Source: Cordylochernes scorpioides (taxonomy: Eukaryota; Arthropoda; Arachnida; Pseudoscorpiones; Chernetidae). From it: a stretch of 64,000 nt of DNA. Made by a program: the position numbers and the translations under genes. The DNA lies in contig CP092877.1 of the NCBI GenBank assembly GCA_030710605.1, forward strand, positions 39,092,152 to 39,156,151. The letters run 5' to 3'. The stretch's first letter is position 1; every line of letters begins with the position of its first letter. Of this stretch, positions 53,925-63,187 are shown in pieces. The notes beneath the pieces were generated by a model. The model made no database searches. It was not told the origin of the DNA and was given only the letters and a program-made list of their open reading frames with translations.

Positions 53925-53990
53925 ATCCAATATTTTGAGAGTATGTTCTCCAATCTCCCTCTCGGTCTCTTTTCTTTTGAAAGTGTTTTG
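53925..53990 (-). repeat. Diverged stem-loop core just downstream of a Penelope-like relic
   Basis: On the - strand ACCGAGAGGGAGATTGG, AGAACATACTCTCAAAATATTGG. GAGAG can pair with CTCTC, then AAAATATTGG follows, matching the GAAATATTGG class with G changed to A. It lies about 170 bases 3' of the GIY-YIG relic and in the same orientation. Confidence 0.5.
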
Positions 53991-54159
53991 TGATTGAACA
54001 CGCTGAATCTCTATTCACCCTTTATGAATAGCCTTTTAAATATATATAACCCATTAAATACCTGAATATATACACATTCCAAAAATAAATTAATAAATAA
54101 AAGAATTGATAAAATAAAATTTAAGTATATTAAGAATTAAGTAGATTTTAAAACTGTAA

Positions 54160-54660
54160 ATAAATATGAGGGATATCAAATTTTCTATTTATAGTTATCC
54201 TATTCCATTGGTGTGTGCAACTCTCTAAAAAATATATTCTTGAATGTTTATCTAGAATATTATTGCATACAATATTTGTGTTTTCTAAATTTGAAATATG
54301 GCCCTGTTTAACTGTATGATCCACTAGTAATTACAATGGACTAATGAATTTTGAAGGATGTTTTGTGTTGGTTTACCTTTTTTCAATAGTTTTGTCTGTT
54401 TCTCCTATGTAGGTCACAAGATATGATTTACAGAAAATACGATGCACTATATTGGAATTGAATTCTGTTTTATTATTGTTTCATGCTGGGATGGCGAAGG
54501 ATTTCTCTCAGATTTGCAATAATTTTGTAACGTGTTTTAATATTGTAGTTCTTTAGAATTCTGTTTATTCTTTCCATGCTATATTTGGATGGAAGTACTC
54601 AGGAGATGTTTGAATCTTCGCTATTGTTTGTAGTTAGATATGTCTTCTTCTCTCTTATCT
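54160..54660 (-). pseudogene. Penelope-like element remnant: RT end and GIY-YIG endonuclease
   Basis: On the - strand, in shifting frames: MERINRILKNYNIKTRY, REILRHPSM, then CKSYLVTYIGETDKTIEKR, then LVDHTVKQGHISNLENTNIV, and SRIYFLESCTHQWNRI. This order (connection region after RT, then YIGET-R, an H in a GH segment, and a final E) is that of the GIY-YIG endonuclease of Penelope-like elements (family knowledge). Stops and frameshifts break it several times, so it is dead. The remaining RT was not found upstream. Confidence 0.75.
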
Positions 54661-55440
54661 ATACTCAATCATATTAGGTATCAAGTTTGTAGAGCTTGAG
54701 ATGGTGTCTGCTGGGGATGAATAGAGCTCATCAAAGGAGATTTGACATCCATAATGATTGGGTGAAGTAGAATGCCTCTGCTTTTGTCTTTAAGACTAGG
54801 AGCACTACTCAATAGCAGGCCGACTTAGCTTCAATATGAAATGGCCGCCTCTGACATGAAGTGCAGATGTCATGTGCAGCTTCTCTTAACGTGGAATACA
54901 AACACTGGTCATCCTGTATCCCTGGATTAGGAACCCTTACAGGGTTCTATCAGCCGGGCCAGCTTAGCCCAGGTTTTCAAGCGAGCTTGTTACTGTTCCC
55001 CTCCTCCTTTTTCTTCCGGGTTTGGGACCAGCAAAGGCAAGGTTGTTAGAATTGTGGGTCTATATATCTGCTTCTTGATAAATTCTGGAAAATATTATTT
55101 ATCTTCCAGCTCATTGTAAAGTATGTTTCTTTCTGATTTGATTGCTTTGATATAAATATAAATTATTCCTATTTTGGGACCTATAAATTGTAATGGGAGG
55201 GTTGGAGGGGAGGGTTCCAAAATATGGTATAAGTAAATTTCACTTTAAATATCCACTAATGACCCCTCTTCCTTATAAATGACTATTAGAATTACATAGT
55301 ATTATGATCAAAAAATAATCTATGAAAACATACAATTTTGTAATAATAATTTCTTATATGTATAATTTATAGAGAAAACAATTTCGGTGAACAAAAATAT
55401 TATCATTATTCTTAAAATAGAAACAAACGATCTTTTTAAA
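54661..55440. other. Unassigned; GC-richer 54790-55070
   Basis: 54840-55050 has a 62-codon + strand frame (TGFYQPGQLSPGFQ) without known domain. 55190-55225 has a GGGAGGGTTGGAGGGGAGGG run. Confidence 0.35.
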
Positions 55441-55760
55441 AAAAGGCGGGAAAATCAACAATTCCTTTTGGCGGGAAAATTTCAAAAATGTTGTAAGGAG
55501 CGTTAATTAAGATCTTAACTAATTCCAAACAATCTCTAGTAGTTAGTTGGAAGTGTGTTAGTTGCGGCGAAGGAATTTCTCCACAAAACTTCTCTTAAAT
55601 ACCACTTTTAATTGTTTTGGGGAGAACCGGAAACGGAAGTGAAGGCTCTTTAATCTCCTCCTACTTCCGGAAGTCCTGACACACCGGAAGTAGAATTGGT
55701 CAATTAGACAGACGAACTCTTTTCTCTGGACTTTCTATTGGCCACTTTGAACTTCCTTTT
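55441..55760. promoter_or_regulatory. Cluster of E2F-like and ETS-like motifs
   Basis: Two GGCGGGAAAA words (55446, 55470) of the E2F type, followed by GAACCGGAAACGGAAGTG (55626), ACTTCCGGAAGTCC (55661), CACCGGAAGTAG (55683) and GAACTTCC (55750), that is four to five ETS-type CCGGAAGT words within 130 bases. An inverted CCAAT (ATTGGTCAATT) lies at 55697. This density is unusual in such AT-rich DNA and would fit a promoter or enhancer. I see no adjacent exon. Confidence 0.35.
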
Positions 55761-56209
55761 TTTGGTAATTGCATGGGAGTTTCTTTTATAATACCTTGAA
55801 AATACAAATTGTTATTTTTTAAAATAATAAGTATAAATATTTATTTATATGTGTATTTAAAAAACAAATGCATTTATTTTTACAATGTTTTTTTATTATT
55901 GCATCAATTTTACTAACTCCAATTTGATAATCAAAAAAAATCTACGTGAAATTTTCCACGTTTCTTTTACCTAAGCCAATATTTTAAAATATAATTATAT
56001 AGGAATCAATTTTACTTAATTATCTATATATATATATTTAAAAAGATAACCCTTTTTATAAAATCGTTTAAATATCAATAAGGCTTTATAGTAATTCGTT
56101 TTTTTTTTGTTGTTGTTGTTTTTTCAACCAAAGCTAAAATAGTTACAATTGTGATTGATAGATGGCGATACCTGCTTACCTTTTCAAACGAGCCAAATAA
56201 ATCAATAGA
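55761..56209. other. AT-rich DNA, no gene recognised
   Basis: T-rich run at 56101-56123 with GTTGTTGTTGTT. Nothing else structured. Confidence 0.45.
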
Positions 56210-56377
56210 CATTCATAAACAAAACTTAAGGAGGATGTACCTTTTAGTATGTATATCTGGATTCAGACAATAACTCTGAAATATATTACAGTGACCTTTA
56301 TTAAAGACACGAGATAAGCGTGAATAAAATTGCTGACATCAAAGATTTTCCACTTCCTTAAGTTTTGTCCATGAGTG
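56210..56377. mobile_element. MITE, CACTCATGGACAAAAC family, copy 2
   Basis: ATAAACAAAACTTAAGGAGG at the left and CCTTAAGTTTTGTCCATGAG at the right are inverted; CAATAACTCTGAAATATATT and CCTTTATTAAAGACACGAG lie inside, as in 4099-4310. Confidence 0.65.
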
Positions 56378-56457
56378 GAAAGTCTGTTAATTTGTTTTAG
56401 ACATTATTTTGTAGCTTTTAATGTTTGAAGTGGTCATATCGTTAGTTTTCCAAATTT

Positions 56458-56850
56458 TTCAAGTAGAATTTTTTTATTATTCTCATATTCAAATATTACG
56501 AAAGCACGTTGAAAGAAATCAAAAAATATTAAACTCTCGGTAGAGAGTGAGTTAAATTTTTAAAAAAGAAAGAAATTTATCTAAATATAACTTCTTTTGG
56601 CTTGTAATTAATGGATAATTTGGTTATAAAACTTTATATCTTTAGTGTATTCTAAGTATTTTAAGTAGAATATTTTGCTTTTTTTTAATTCTTGCGTTTT
56701 CAAATATTACGAGTGCACTTTGTAAAAAAAATTTAAGATGCTCCAATTCGGAAAAGAGTGAATTAAATAAAAAAGAAATGTATCTAAAATTAACTTCTTT
56801 TGGCTTGTAATTAATTAATAATTTGGTTACAAAACGTCTATAAAAATATT
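56458..56850. repeat. Two direct copies of a ~190-bp AT-rich unit
   Basis: 56458-56640 and 56660-56850 share AGTAGAAT, CAAATATTACGA, AACTTCTTTTGGCTTGTAAT and TAATTTGGTTA with substitutions and small indels. A local tandem duplication. Confidence 0.7.
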
Positions 56851-56901
56851 TATCTTTTTTCATCATTTGGGCTATATGTACATATTGTTGCATTGTCCTG
56901 G

Positions 56902-56918
56902 GGGGGGGAGGGGGTTGG
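56902..56918. repeat. G-rich run
   Basis: GGGGGGGGGAGGGGG followed by TTGGC; a low-complexity G tract. Confidence 0.8.
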
Positions 56919-57062
56919 CTTCATGTCTAATGTGGGTCCATTTCAACATTATAGGTGAGACCAGAACATGGAGTAATCATAAAACAAAGTTATTTTAATA
57001 AGGAAAGTATTTACAATTATTTTCTATCTTAAGGAAAATTGAGAGATATCTAAACAAAATAT

Positions 57063-57258
57063 TGTCACGGTAGAGATAACGAGTATTACAAAAGTTTAAG
57101 TAAAAATAGTTTATTTATAAAATGCAAACTATATCTAAAAATTTATAATGTATAATGTATAATAATATGTAATAATATACAAGAATGGTAAAGAGTGATG
57201 ACTATGCAAATATTAATGATGATATACCACAGAATATTTAAAATAATTATCAGTGACA
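57063..57258 (-). repeat. 3' LTR of the Gypsy element
   Basis: 196 bp. Read on the - strand it follows the purine run AGGAAGGGGGCAA, starts TGTCACTGATAATTA and ends CTCTACCGTGACA. ATAT on its outer side (57059-57062) matches ATAT at 62421-62424: a 4-bp target duplication. It has 12 bp more than the other LTR through short indels in an ATAATGTATAATG stretch. Confidence 0.92.
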
Positions 57259-57297
57259 TTGCCCCCTTCCTAGATGAACAGCGTCCCGCTGTAATTA

Positions 57298-58187
57298 TCA
57301 CTTGAACAGATCAGCTTGGTCCTCAGGGTCATGGTAGGGTTTCATTCTCAGTACATGGACCAGGTCTCTTGTTTGGCATCTCCTGGTTGGTTGGTCCACA
57401 GGTTCAACTTCGAAGGTCACGTCAGAGAGTTTCCGAGTAACCTTGTATGGCCCGAAGTACCTTTTCATCAGTTTTTCTGAGAGTCCCACCTTTCTTATCG
57501 TAATGAAAATCCATACCAGGTCACCGACGTTGTAATCCATTGCCTCGTGCTTTGAGTCATATCTGGCCTTGTCCTTTTCTTGGGCTTTCAAGGTTTCTAA
57601 TCTTGCTAGCTGCCTAGTCTCTTCGACTTGCGAGGCAATCTTCTGACTACAATCCTCTTGGAGATCTTCATGTGGATTTGGGAAAAGAGTGTCTACAGTT
57701 GTTTCAGCTTCGCGTCCATGAATCAGTTTAAAAGGGGTAAAACCTGTCGTATCTTGTTTTGCCGTGTTGTAGGCGAACGTGACGTAGGGCAGGATTACGT
57801 CCCAGTCCTTCTGTTCAACACTTACATACATAGCGATCATGTTGGCTAAGGTTTTGTTTAACCTCTTCGTCAGTCCATTCGTCTGGGGATGATACGCTGT
57901 CGTGAACTGATGAATCGACAAGCATTGATTGGTGAGTTCCGCAATCAACTTGGATTGGAATACTCGTCCTCGGTCCGTGATGATTTCTCTGGGGGCTCCG
58001 TGCTTGAGAACAACATCTTCCATTAAGAACTTGGCTGCTTCTTTTGCTTCCCCTGTGGGTAAGGCTTTAGTAACGGCAAATTGAGTAAGATAGTCAGTAC
58101 AGACTATGATCCATTTATCAGACTTGGGAAATCTTCCAAGGAGGTCCATTCCAACTCTCTGAAAAGGGGAGGTTGCAGGAGGTATTG
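57298..58187 (-). pseudogene. Gypsy integrase core and C-terminal domain
   Basis: The frame of about 297 residues begins at the hAT-type insertion and ends at a stop at 57298. Catalytic motifs are CTDYLTQF (first D) and ITDRGRVF (second D); the position of the third acidic residue reads NGLTKRLNKTL, where NGLTERxNKTL is normal, so the catalytic Glu is replaced by Lys. The C-terminal part contains YNVGDLVWIF and KRYFGPYKVTRKL, the usual GPF/Y-type module. Integrase would join the DNA copy to host DNA, but this copy should be inactive. Confidence 0.92.
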
Positions 58188-58195
58188 CCTTAAGT

Positions 58196-58528
58196 CAGTG
58201 ATTCTCAACCTTTTTTTTTTGTTGCGGCATTATTTTAAAGATTTGAAAATTTGGCGGCACAATTTTAGAATTTCGCGGCACACTTTTGCTAACTTGAATG
58301 CAAGAAAATTCAAATTATGTATCAATATTTCTATGCAAAATATAAGTAATATACATCTCTAACATTCAATTTGCTAATTTCGTTATTTTAAAAAGTAAAA
58401 AAAATGAAAAAGAAAAAAAGAAAAACCAATACAAACGTGAACATAATAATATGACTAAAATTCGGCGGCACATTTTTAGAATTTCGCGGCACACAAAATT
58501 ACCGCGGCACATTGGTTGAGAATCACTG
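58196..58528. mobile_element. hAT-type MITE inside Gypsy pol
   Basis: 333 bp. The ends CAGTGATTCTCAACC and GGTTGAGAATCACTG are perfect 15-bp inverted repeats, and CCTTAAGT is duplicated on both sides (58188-58195 and 58529-58536). An 8-bp duplication and CAGTG ends are typical of hAT elements (family knowledge). The interior repeats CGCGGCAC and GGCGGCAC in both orientations. No coding capacity. Confidence 0.95.
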
Positions 58529-58536
58529 CCTTAAGT

Positions 58537-58655
58537 AGTCCGGGTGGCTTTTGAGTTGATTGTTTCTTTCTTTGGCACTCTTTACAATGAGCGACATACT
58601 TCCGTATGTCCCGGAGAAGTCCTGGCCAGAAATATTTGTTTTTAATTTGGCACCA
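58537..58655 (-). pseudogene. Gypsy integrase zinc-binding fragment
   Basis: On the - strand KNKYFWPGLLRDIRKYVAHC, then KECQRKKQ, then PPGLLK up to the MITE. The CxxC half of the HHCC zinc-binding domain is present. The His pair is not, and the preceding RNase H frame ends abruptly (ERFGAK), so a deletion removed the segment between. The frame differs from the one that continues from RNase H. Confidence 0.8.
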
Positions 58656-59400
58656 AATCTTTCTGTTTCCTCTATCAATTTACTAATTTTAGGGTCTTTT
58701 CTTTGTTCAGCCTCGAAGCACGTCAGAGCAGTTATTGAGGGTAAATCATCATCCTCATCATTGTATGCTTCTTCCGATTCAAGTTGGAGAGGATTTCGAG
58801 AAAGACAGTCGGCATCTTGGTGTTTGCGTCCACTTTTATAAACAACCGTTACATTGTATTCTTGGAGTTTTAAAGCCCATCTTTCTAGTCTTCCTGTCGG
58901 GTCCTTCAGGTTAGATAACCAGCAAAGAGCGTGGTGGTCAGTGACGATGACAAACTCACGACCAAAAAGGTACGGTCGAAATTTGTTGATGGCCCATATT
59001 GCGGCCAAGCATTCTCTTTCCGTTGTTGAGTAATTCTTCTCCGCCTTAGATAAAGTTCTTGAAGCATAACCAACTGGCCGCTCTTTCCCATCGTTGATCT
59101 GTACGAGGACAGCTCCAATTCCATAACCGCTGGCGTCAGTATGAAGCTCGGTTGGCAGTTGTTCTTCGAAATAGGCAAGAACAGGTTTAGACATCAATGC
59201 TTTTTTCAAGGAATCAAAAGCATCCTGTTGGTTAGAGTTCCACGTGAATTTATTATCTTTTTTGAGGACTTCGTGTAGAGGAGCAGCTTTCTCAGCAAAA
59301 TTTTCGATAAATCTACGATAATAGGAACATAGGCCAATGAAGCTTCTCACATCTGTTATAGAATTTTGGGGTCGGAAACTTGCCGATAGCTTCAATCTTT
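58656..59400 (-). pseudogene. Gypsy RNase H
   Basis: It starts in the RT thumb (ITDVRSFIGLCSYYRRFI) and continues PLHEVLKKDNKFTW. RNase H acidic residues are seen at ELHTDASGYGIG, TERECLAAIWA, VTDHHALCWL and HQDADCLSRNP. This removes the RNA strand during reverse transcription. A frameshift near 59350-59400 separates it from the RT palm upstream. Confidence 0.88.
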
Positions 59401-59735
59401 TCTGGATCGGAATAAAAACCTTTACTATCGATGAGGTGTCCAAACACTCTGATTCGTTTGGTTCCGAAAAGGCACTTTTTTGGGTTGAGGCGTAGCTCGG
59501 CTTTGTTGAGACATTGTAGTATGATTTCAAGCCGGTGTAAATGTTCGTTGAACGATTTGGAATACACCACGATGTCGTCTAAATAACAGAGGGCCATCGT
59601 CCATTTCAGGCCTTTCAATATCTTGTCCGTCATGCGCTCGAATGTTGCAGGGGCATTGCACAGGCCAAAGGGCATGGCTAGGAATTCGTAGAGTCCGTCA
59701 GGGGTAATAAAGGCAGTTTTTCTATCTATCTGCTT
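59313..59735 (-). pseudogene. Gypsy reverse transcriptase palm
   Basis: MPFGLCNAPATFERMTDKIL and LCYLDDIVVYSKSF give the YLDD active site, then LNPKKCLFG and RVFGHLIDSKG. One frameshift near 59730 separates it from the protease-RT frame, another near 59380 from RNase H. Confidence 0.9.
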
Positions 59736-60954
59736 CGTCGACTTCTATTTGCCAATATCCTGAACGAAGGTCCATTGATAAAAATTTGGCTCCTTTCAGG
59801 GAGTCAAGTGTATCATCGATTCGAGGTAGTGGGTAAACGTCTTTTTTAGTAACCTTGTTTAGTCGTCTGTAATCCACACAGAAACGCCAGTTACCATCCT
59901 TCTTCTTCACTAAAATAACCGGCAATGACCATGGACTTTCTGAATGACGTATAATCCCTGCGTCTAGCATTTTGTTCACCTCCATTTGGATTGCTTGGCG
60001 TTCTGTAGGGGAGACTCGATATGGTCTATGCTTAATAGGCTGATGGTTTCCAGTTTCAATTTTATGTTTGGTTGCTGAAGTTTGCTTTACTGGTTCATTA
60101 TTTTTATCAAATATTTTATCATGTCGTTTTAAAATTGATAAGATTTGAGACTGCTGCTCCTCTGATAAATCATCACTGATTAGATTTTGTAAAAATTTAA
60201 AGTCACTTTTATCGGCATGACTGGCATGATTCACATTTTTCACCTCCTTATTAAATTCAGAACATTCTGAAATAGCCGTCAAGTTATTTTCTTCAACCCT
60301 TTGAATTTTTCCCAGGCACATTCCCTTAGGGACTATTTGAGCTGTGGTGCTAGAATTTACGATCCAAAGTTTTCCTTTATTATGGGAAAGCCTGACTAAT
60401 GCACAGGGAAGTGTTAAACCTTTTACTATTGATACCTTTTTCGAAGGTTCAAAAAATACCTGATTTTGCCCATTAGGCTCTTCACTCATAACATTTATTA
60501 GTTTGGTAGATTCGGCTGGGATTACGACGCTTCTGCTAGCCACAACCTTTCCCATGGAAGCTGGTGAATTTAGTACATCTTTGGCCTCTTCCAATCTGAT
60601 TTCGGCGCGTCCACAATCAATCACGGCATTTGATGCCTCTAGGAAATCCCATCCGAGGATAATACTTGGGTTACTATTAGGGAGGACGATAAACTCAAGC
60701 AGCTGTTCCAATCCATTGATGCTCAAGCTGATTGTGCATCGGCCGATCGATGTAACATTCTTGCCATCAGCAACTTTCAGAGTCATTCCGCTATCCTTGA
60801 ACATGGTCTTTTTTAATTGTCGTCTTAACCCATCAGAGATAACTGAAAAAGAGGAACCTGAATCGACCAGAGCAGAAAATGCAATGTCATCAATGATGAT
60901 TTCGACATAATTTTGTTGTAATTTAGCGGCTGTCGACGATGGAGGGTTTTTCAC
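59722..60954 (-). pseudogene. Gypsy protease and start of reverse transcriptase
   Basis: A 410-codon frame. An aspartic protease comes first: [15 protein letters not shown] (active site DSG near residue 32) and [10 protein letters not shown] (flap/ILG near residue 98). A linker follows, then the RT fingers: [34 protein letters not shown] and [16 protein letters not shown], with the first catalytic Asp. The frame closes just after DEADR through a frameshift. Protease would cleave Gag-Pol. Confidence 0.9.
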
Positions 60955-60999
60955 ACCGGCGGCTTCCCCCTCGAAAGAAAACGCGACGCTTAGTTTTTT

Positions 61000-62236
61000 T
61001 CTAGATTGTAGCGGTGTGGGGATTGGCTTGTATGGCGGCCTGGGGAAATGGACTGGCGTCTTGGGGATCTTCCTCTGTTTGGATACGGCGATTGTCTGCG
61101 GTAGGTTCGGCTTCTTATGGCTTGGTGGTTACCCATTAGAGGTTCTTGGGTGCTTGGTGCATGTCCTTCGGGTCTCTGCGTCCATTGTCGGCGTTCTCTA
61201 CAATATCGCTTAACATGGCCTGGGCGGCCGCAATTAAAACATATAGGGATGTTGTCATGCGTCCTCCATTCATCCGTTCTTCATTGTGGTGGCGTCTGGT
61301 TATATATGGGTGTTTGGGTAGGGTACTGACGTCGTGGAACCTGATTGAATGTACGTGTTTGGTTGGGGTACGACTGTCGTGGTGGAGGCCTTTGAATAGG
61401 CTTCGAAATTGCAGCTACGTTTTTTTCAATCTCTTCTCGGATAATTTCTTTCAGAGAAGATGGTTCAGGGGTAGTTGACTCCGGATTTAGTGCGCGATGA
61501 ACTTCTTCACGCACGATGCGTCAGATTAAGTCTTCCATTGATTCAGAGTCTGCTGAATCGATGGCAGTAACATTCGGTAGTCTGTCGAATACTACACGTT
61601 TATTTACACGTTTTTTTATTTGAAGCCTCGATTTTTCGGCACCATTTGATGAACTCATCGATAGTTGAGATGTCTAAAATGATTATTGACTGATATACCT
61701 CCTCCGATATTCCTTTCGTCAAATGTGCGACTATTTCATTTTCCATCATAGCCGGATTCACTTCTCTGCACAGATGGAGAACATCTTGAATGTAGGAATC
61801 ACTGGTCTCCTCCTTCCCCTGAGGTCGAGTTTTGAGGTTCTCTGCGAGCTGATCTTTTTGGGTGACATGATGTCCGAAATTCTGAGAAAACATTTTCACA
61901 AAAATATCCCATGAATTAATTTTCTCTTCAACATTTTCGTACCATCTGTGCGCTGTTCCTTGGAGGAAAAAATAAACCTTTGCGAGGCACATTGAATCAT
62001 CCCAGCAGTTTTAGCGAGCGACGCGATGGAATTCTTTCAACCATTTTTCTGGATTCTGGTTGCGTTCTCCAGTAAAAATAGAAGGGTTTCTAAAAGGTTG
62101 AAAGTGGTACTCACCCATTTTTGTCTGTGTCTCTTGATTGACCATAGCGATGTTTTCTTCAGGTTCTTGTCCTTGTAGTCTTCGGCTTCTTCTAATGGCT
62201 TGAGCGTCGAGGGAATATTCCAGCTTCTCCACCAGT
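61000..62236 (-). pseudogene. Gypsy gag
   Basis: Pieces on the - strand: 62232-62011 (GEYHFQPFRNPSIFTGERNQ), 61992-61600 (FFLQGTAHRWYENV, WDIFVKMFSQNF, a capsid-like helical region) and 61514-61281 (proline-rich). A zinc knuckle CFNCGRPGHVKRYC at 61241-61200 has C-x2-C-x4-H-x4-C spacing. At least three frameshifts or stops separate the pieces. The open frame already begins at the 5' LTR border, where the primer-binding site should be (ACTGGTGGAGAAGC). Confidence 0.85.
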
Positions 62237-62420
62237 TGTCACGGTAGAGATAACGAGTATTACAAAAGTTTAAGTAAAAATAGTTTATTTATAAAAAAAT
62301 GCAAACTATATCTAAAAATTTATTTACAAGTAATAATATACAAGAATGGTAAAGAGTGATGACTATGCAAATATTAATGATGATATACCACAGAATATTT
62401 AAAATAATTATTCAGTGACA
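62237..62420 (-). repeat. 5' LTR of the Gypsy element
   Basis: 184 bp, TGTCACTGAATAATTA to CTCTACCGTGACA on the - strand, closely similar to 57063-57258. It is followed on the outer side by ATAT, the target duplication. Confidence 0.92.
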
Positions 62421-62689
62421 ATATTTACAAATAAGATGCTGACGTCACGTGAATGATGATGATAAACCGAGTAGGTCATCACAGATTATTCTGTGACAGT
62501 ATACATGTCAAGTTTCATGATATTCTACTAGTTTCTTCTGTAGGTGTAATACTTTCTATTTCCAATAGTTTATTTTATAATCGAATGTCGATTTAGAATT
62601 AAACCAGAAGACCATAAATTCTCTATCTTAAATCCTATATTTCTTAAAAATCAACTTCATTGAAATCACTTAAAATCTTTATTATTCAT
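62421..62689. other. Unassigned; palindromic CRE/E-box at 62450
   Basis: TGACGTCACGTGA at 62451 overlaps a CRE and a CACGTG E-box. No nearby gene recognised. Confidence 0.3.
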
Positions 62690-62790
62690 TAATAAAAAGA
62701 CATCTCCTGATCGTGCAATTAGAAGTTGCTGATTGTTTCACTATCTTGCATGATCATAAGATGTATTTTTCTTATTTTATCCACCTGATC
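62690..62790. repeat. GGAGATGCC-type hairpin fragment
   Basis: AATAAAAAGACATCTCCTGA, TCGTGCAATTAGAAGTTGCT and GCATGATCATAAGATGTATT form an imperfect hairpin; same family as 1935 and 34740. Confidence 0.55.
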
Positions 62791-62839
62791 TCAGTAAAAT
62801 TTGACTTTTGTACTTTTTTTCACATTTTAGATTCATATT

Positions 62840-63125
62840 ACGATGCATTAGCGCGCTATCTGTTATGAAAGTTCTAAACTAATATAGACGCGTATGATCG
62901 TTTCGAGCGGTTTCGTCAGTTTAATCTACCATACCATAAGATCGAAAAATGCAATATAACAGCGGTATGGTAGATTAAACTGGCGAAACCACTGGGAGAG
63001 TTTACCACTGATGAGCCAGGCCCTCCAATCAATTTTTCCATTGCAGTAAGGGCAGTATAAATTGTTTAATTTTCAAAAGAATCTTACGCGTCTATAATAC
63101 TCGTAGTTTCGAATTTTCATTTTAG
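62840..63125. mobile_element. Copy of the GGGAGGGCCTGGCTC foldback family
   Basis: GATGCATTAGCGCGC at the left, TATAGACGCGTATGATCGTT, CGGTTTCGTCAGTTTAATCT, then the right arm CAGCGGTATGGTAGATTAAA, CTGGCGAAACCACTGGGAG, GGCCCTCCAATCAATTTTTC, CGTCTATAATACTCG. Part of the left arm is deleted. Confidence 0.75.
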
Positions 63126-63187
63126 ATTCGTGTTTAAAAGTTGTTGTTCAATAGATAAACCTGCAGTAAATGAAGATAAAGAATTGA

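Noticed and set aside
60503..60910. 135-codon + strand frame
   Set aside because: Antisense to the Gypsy protease coding region; no domain of its own.
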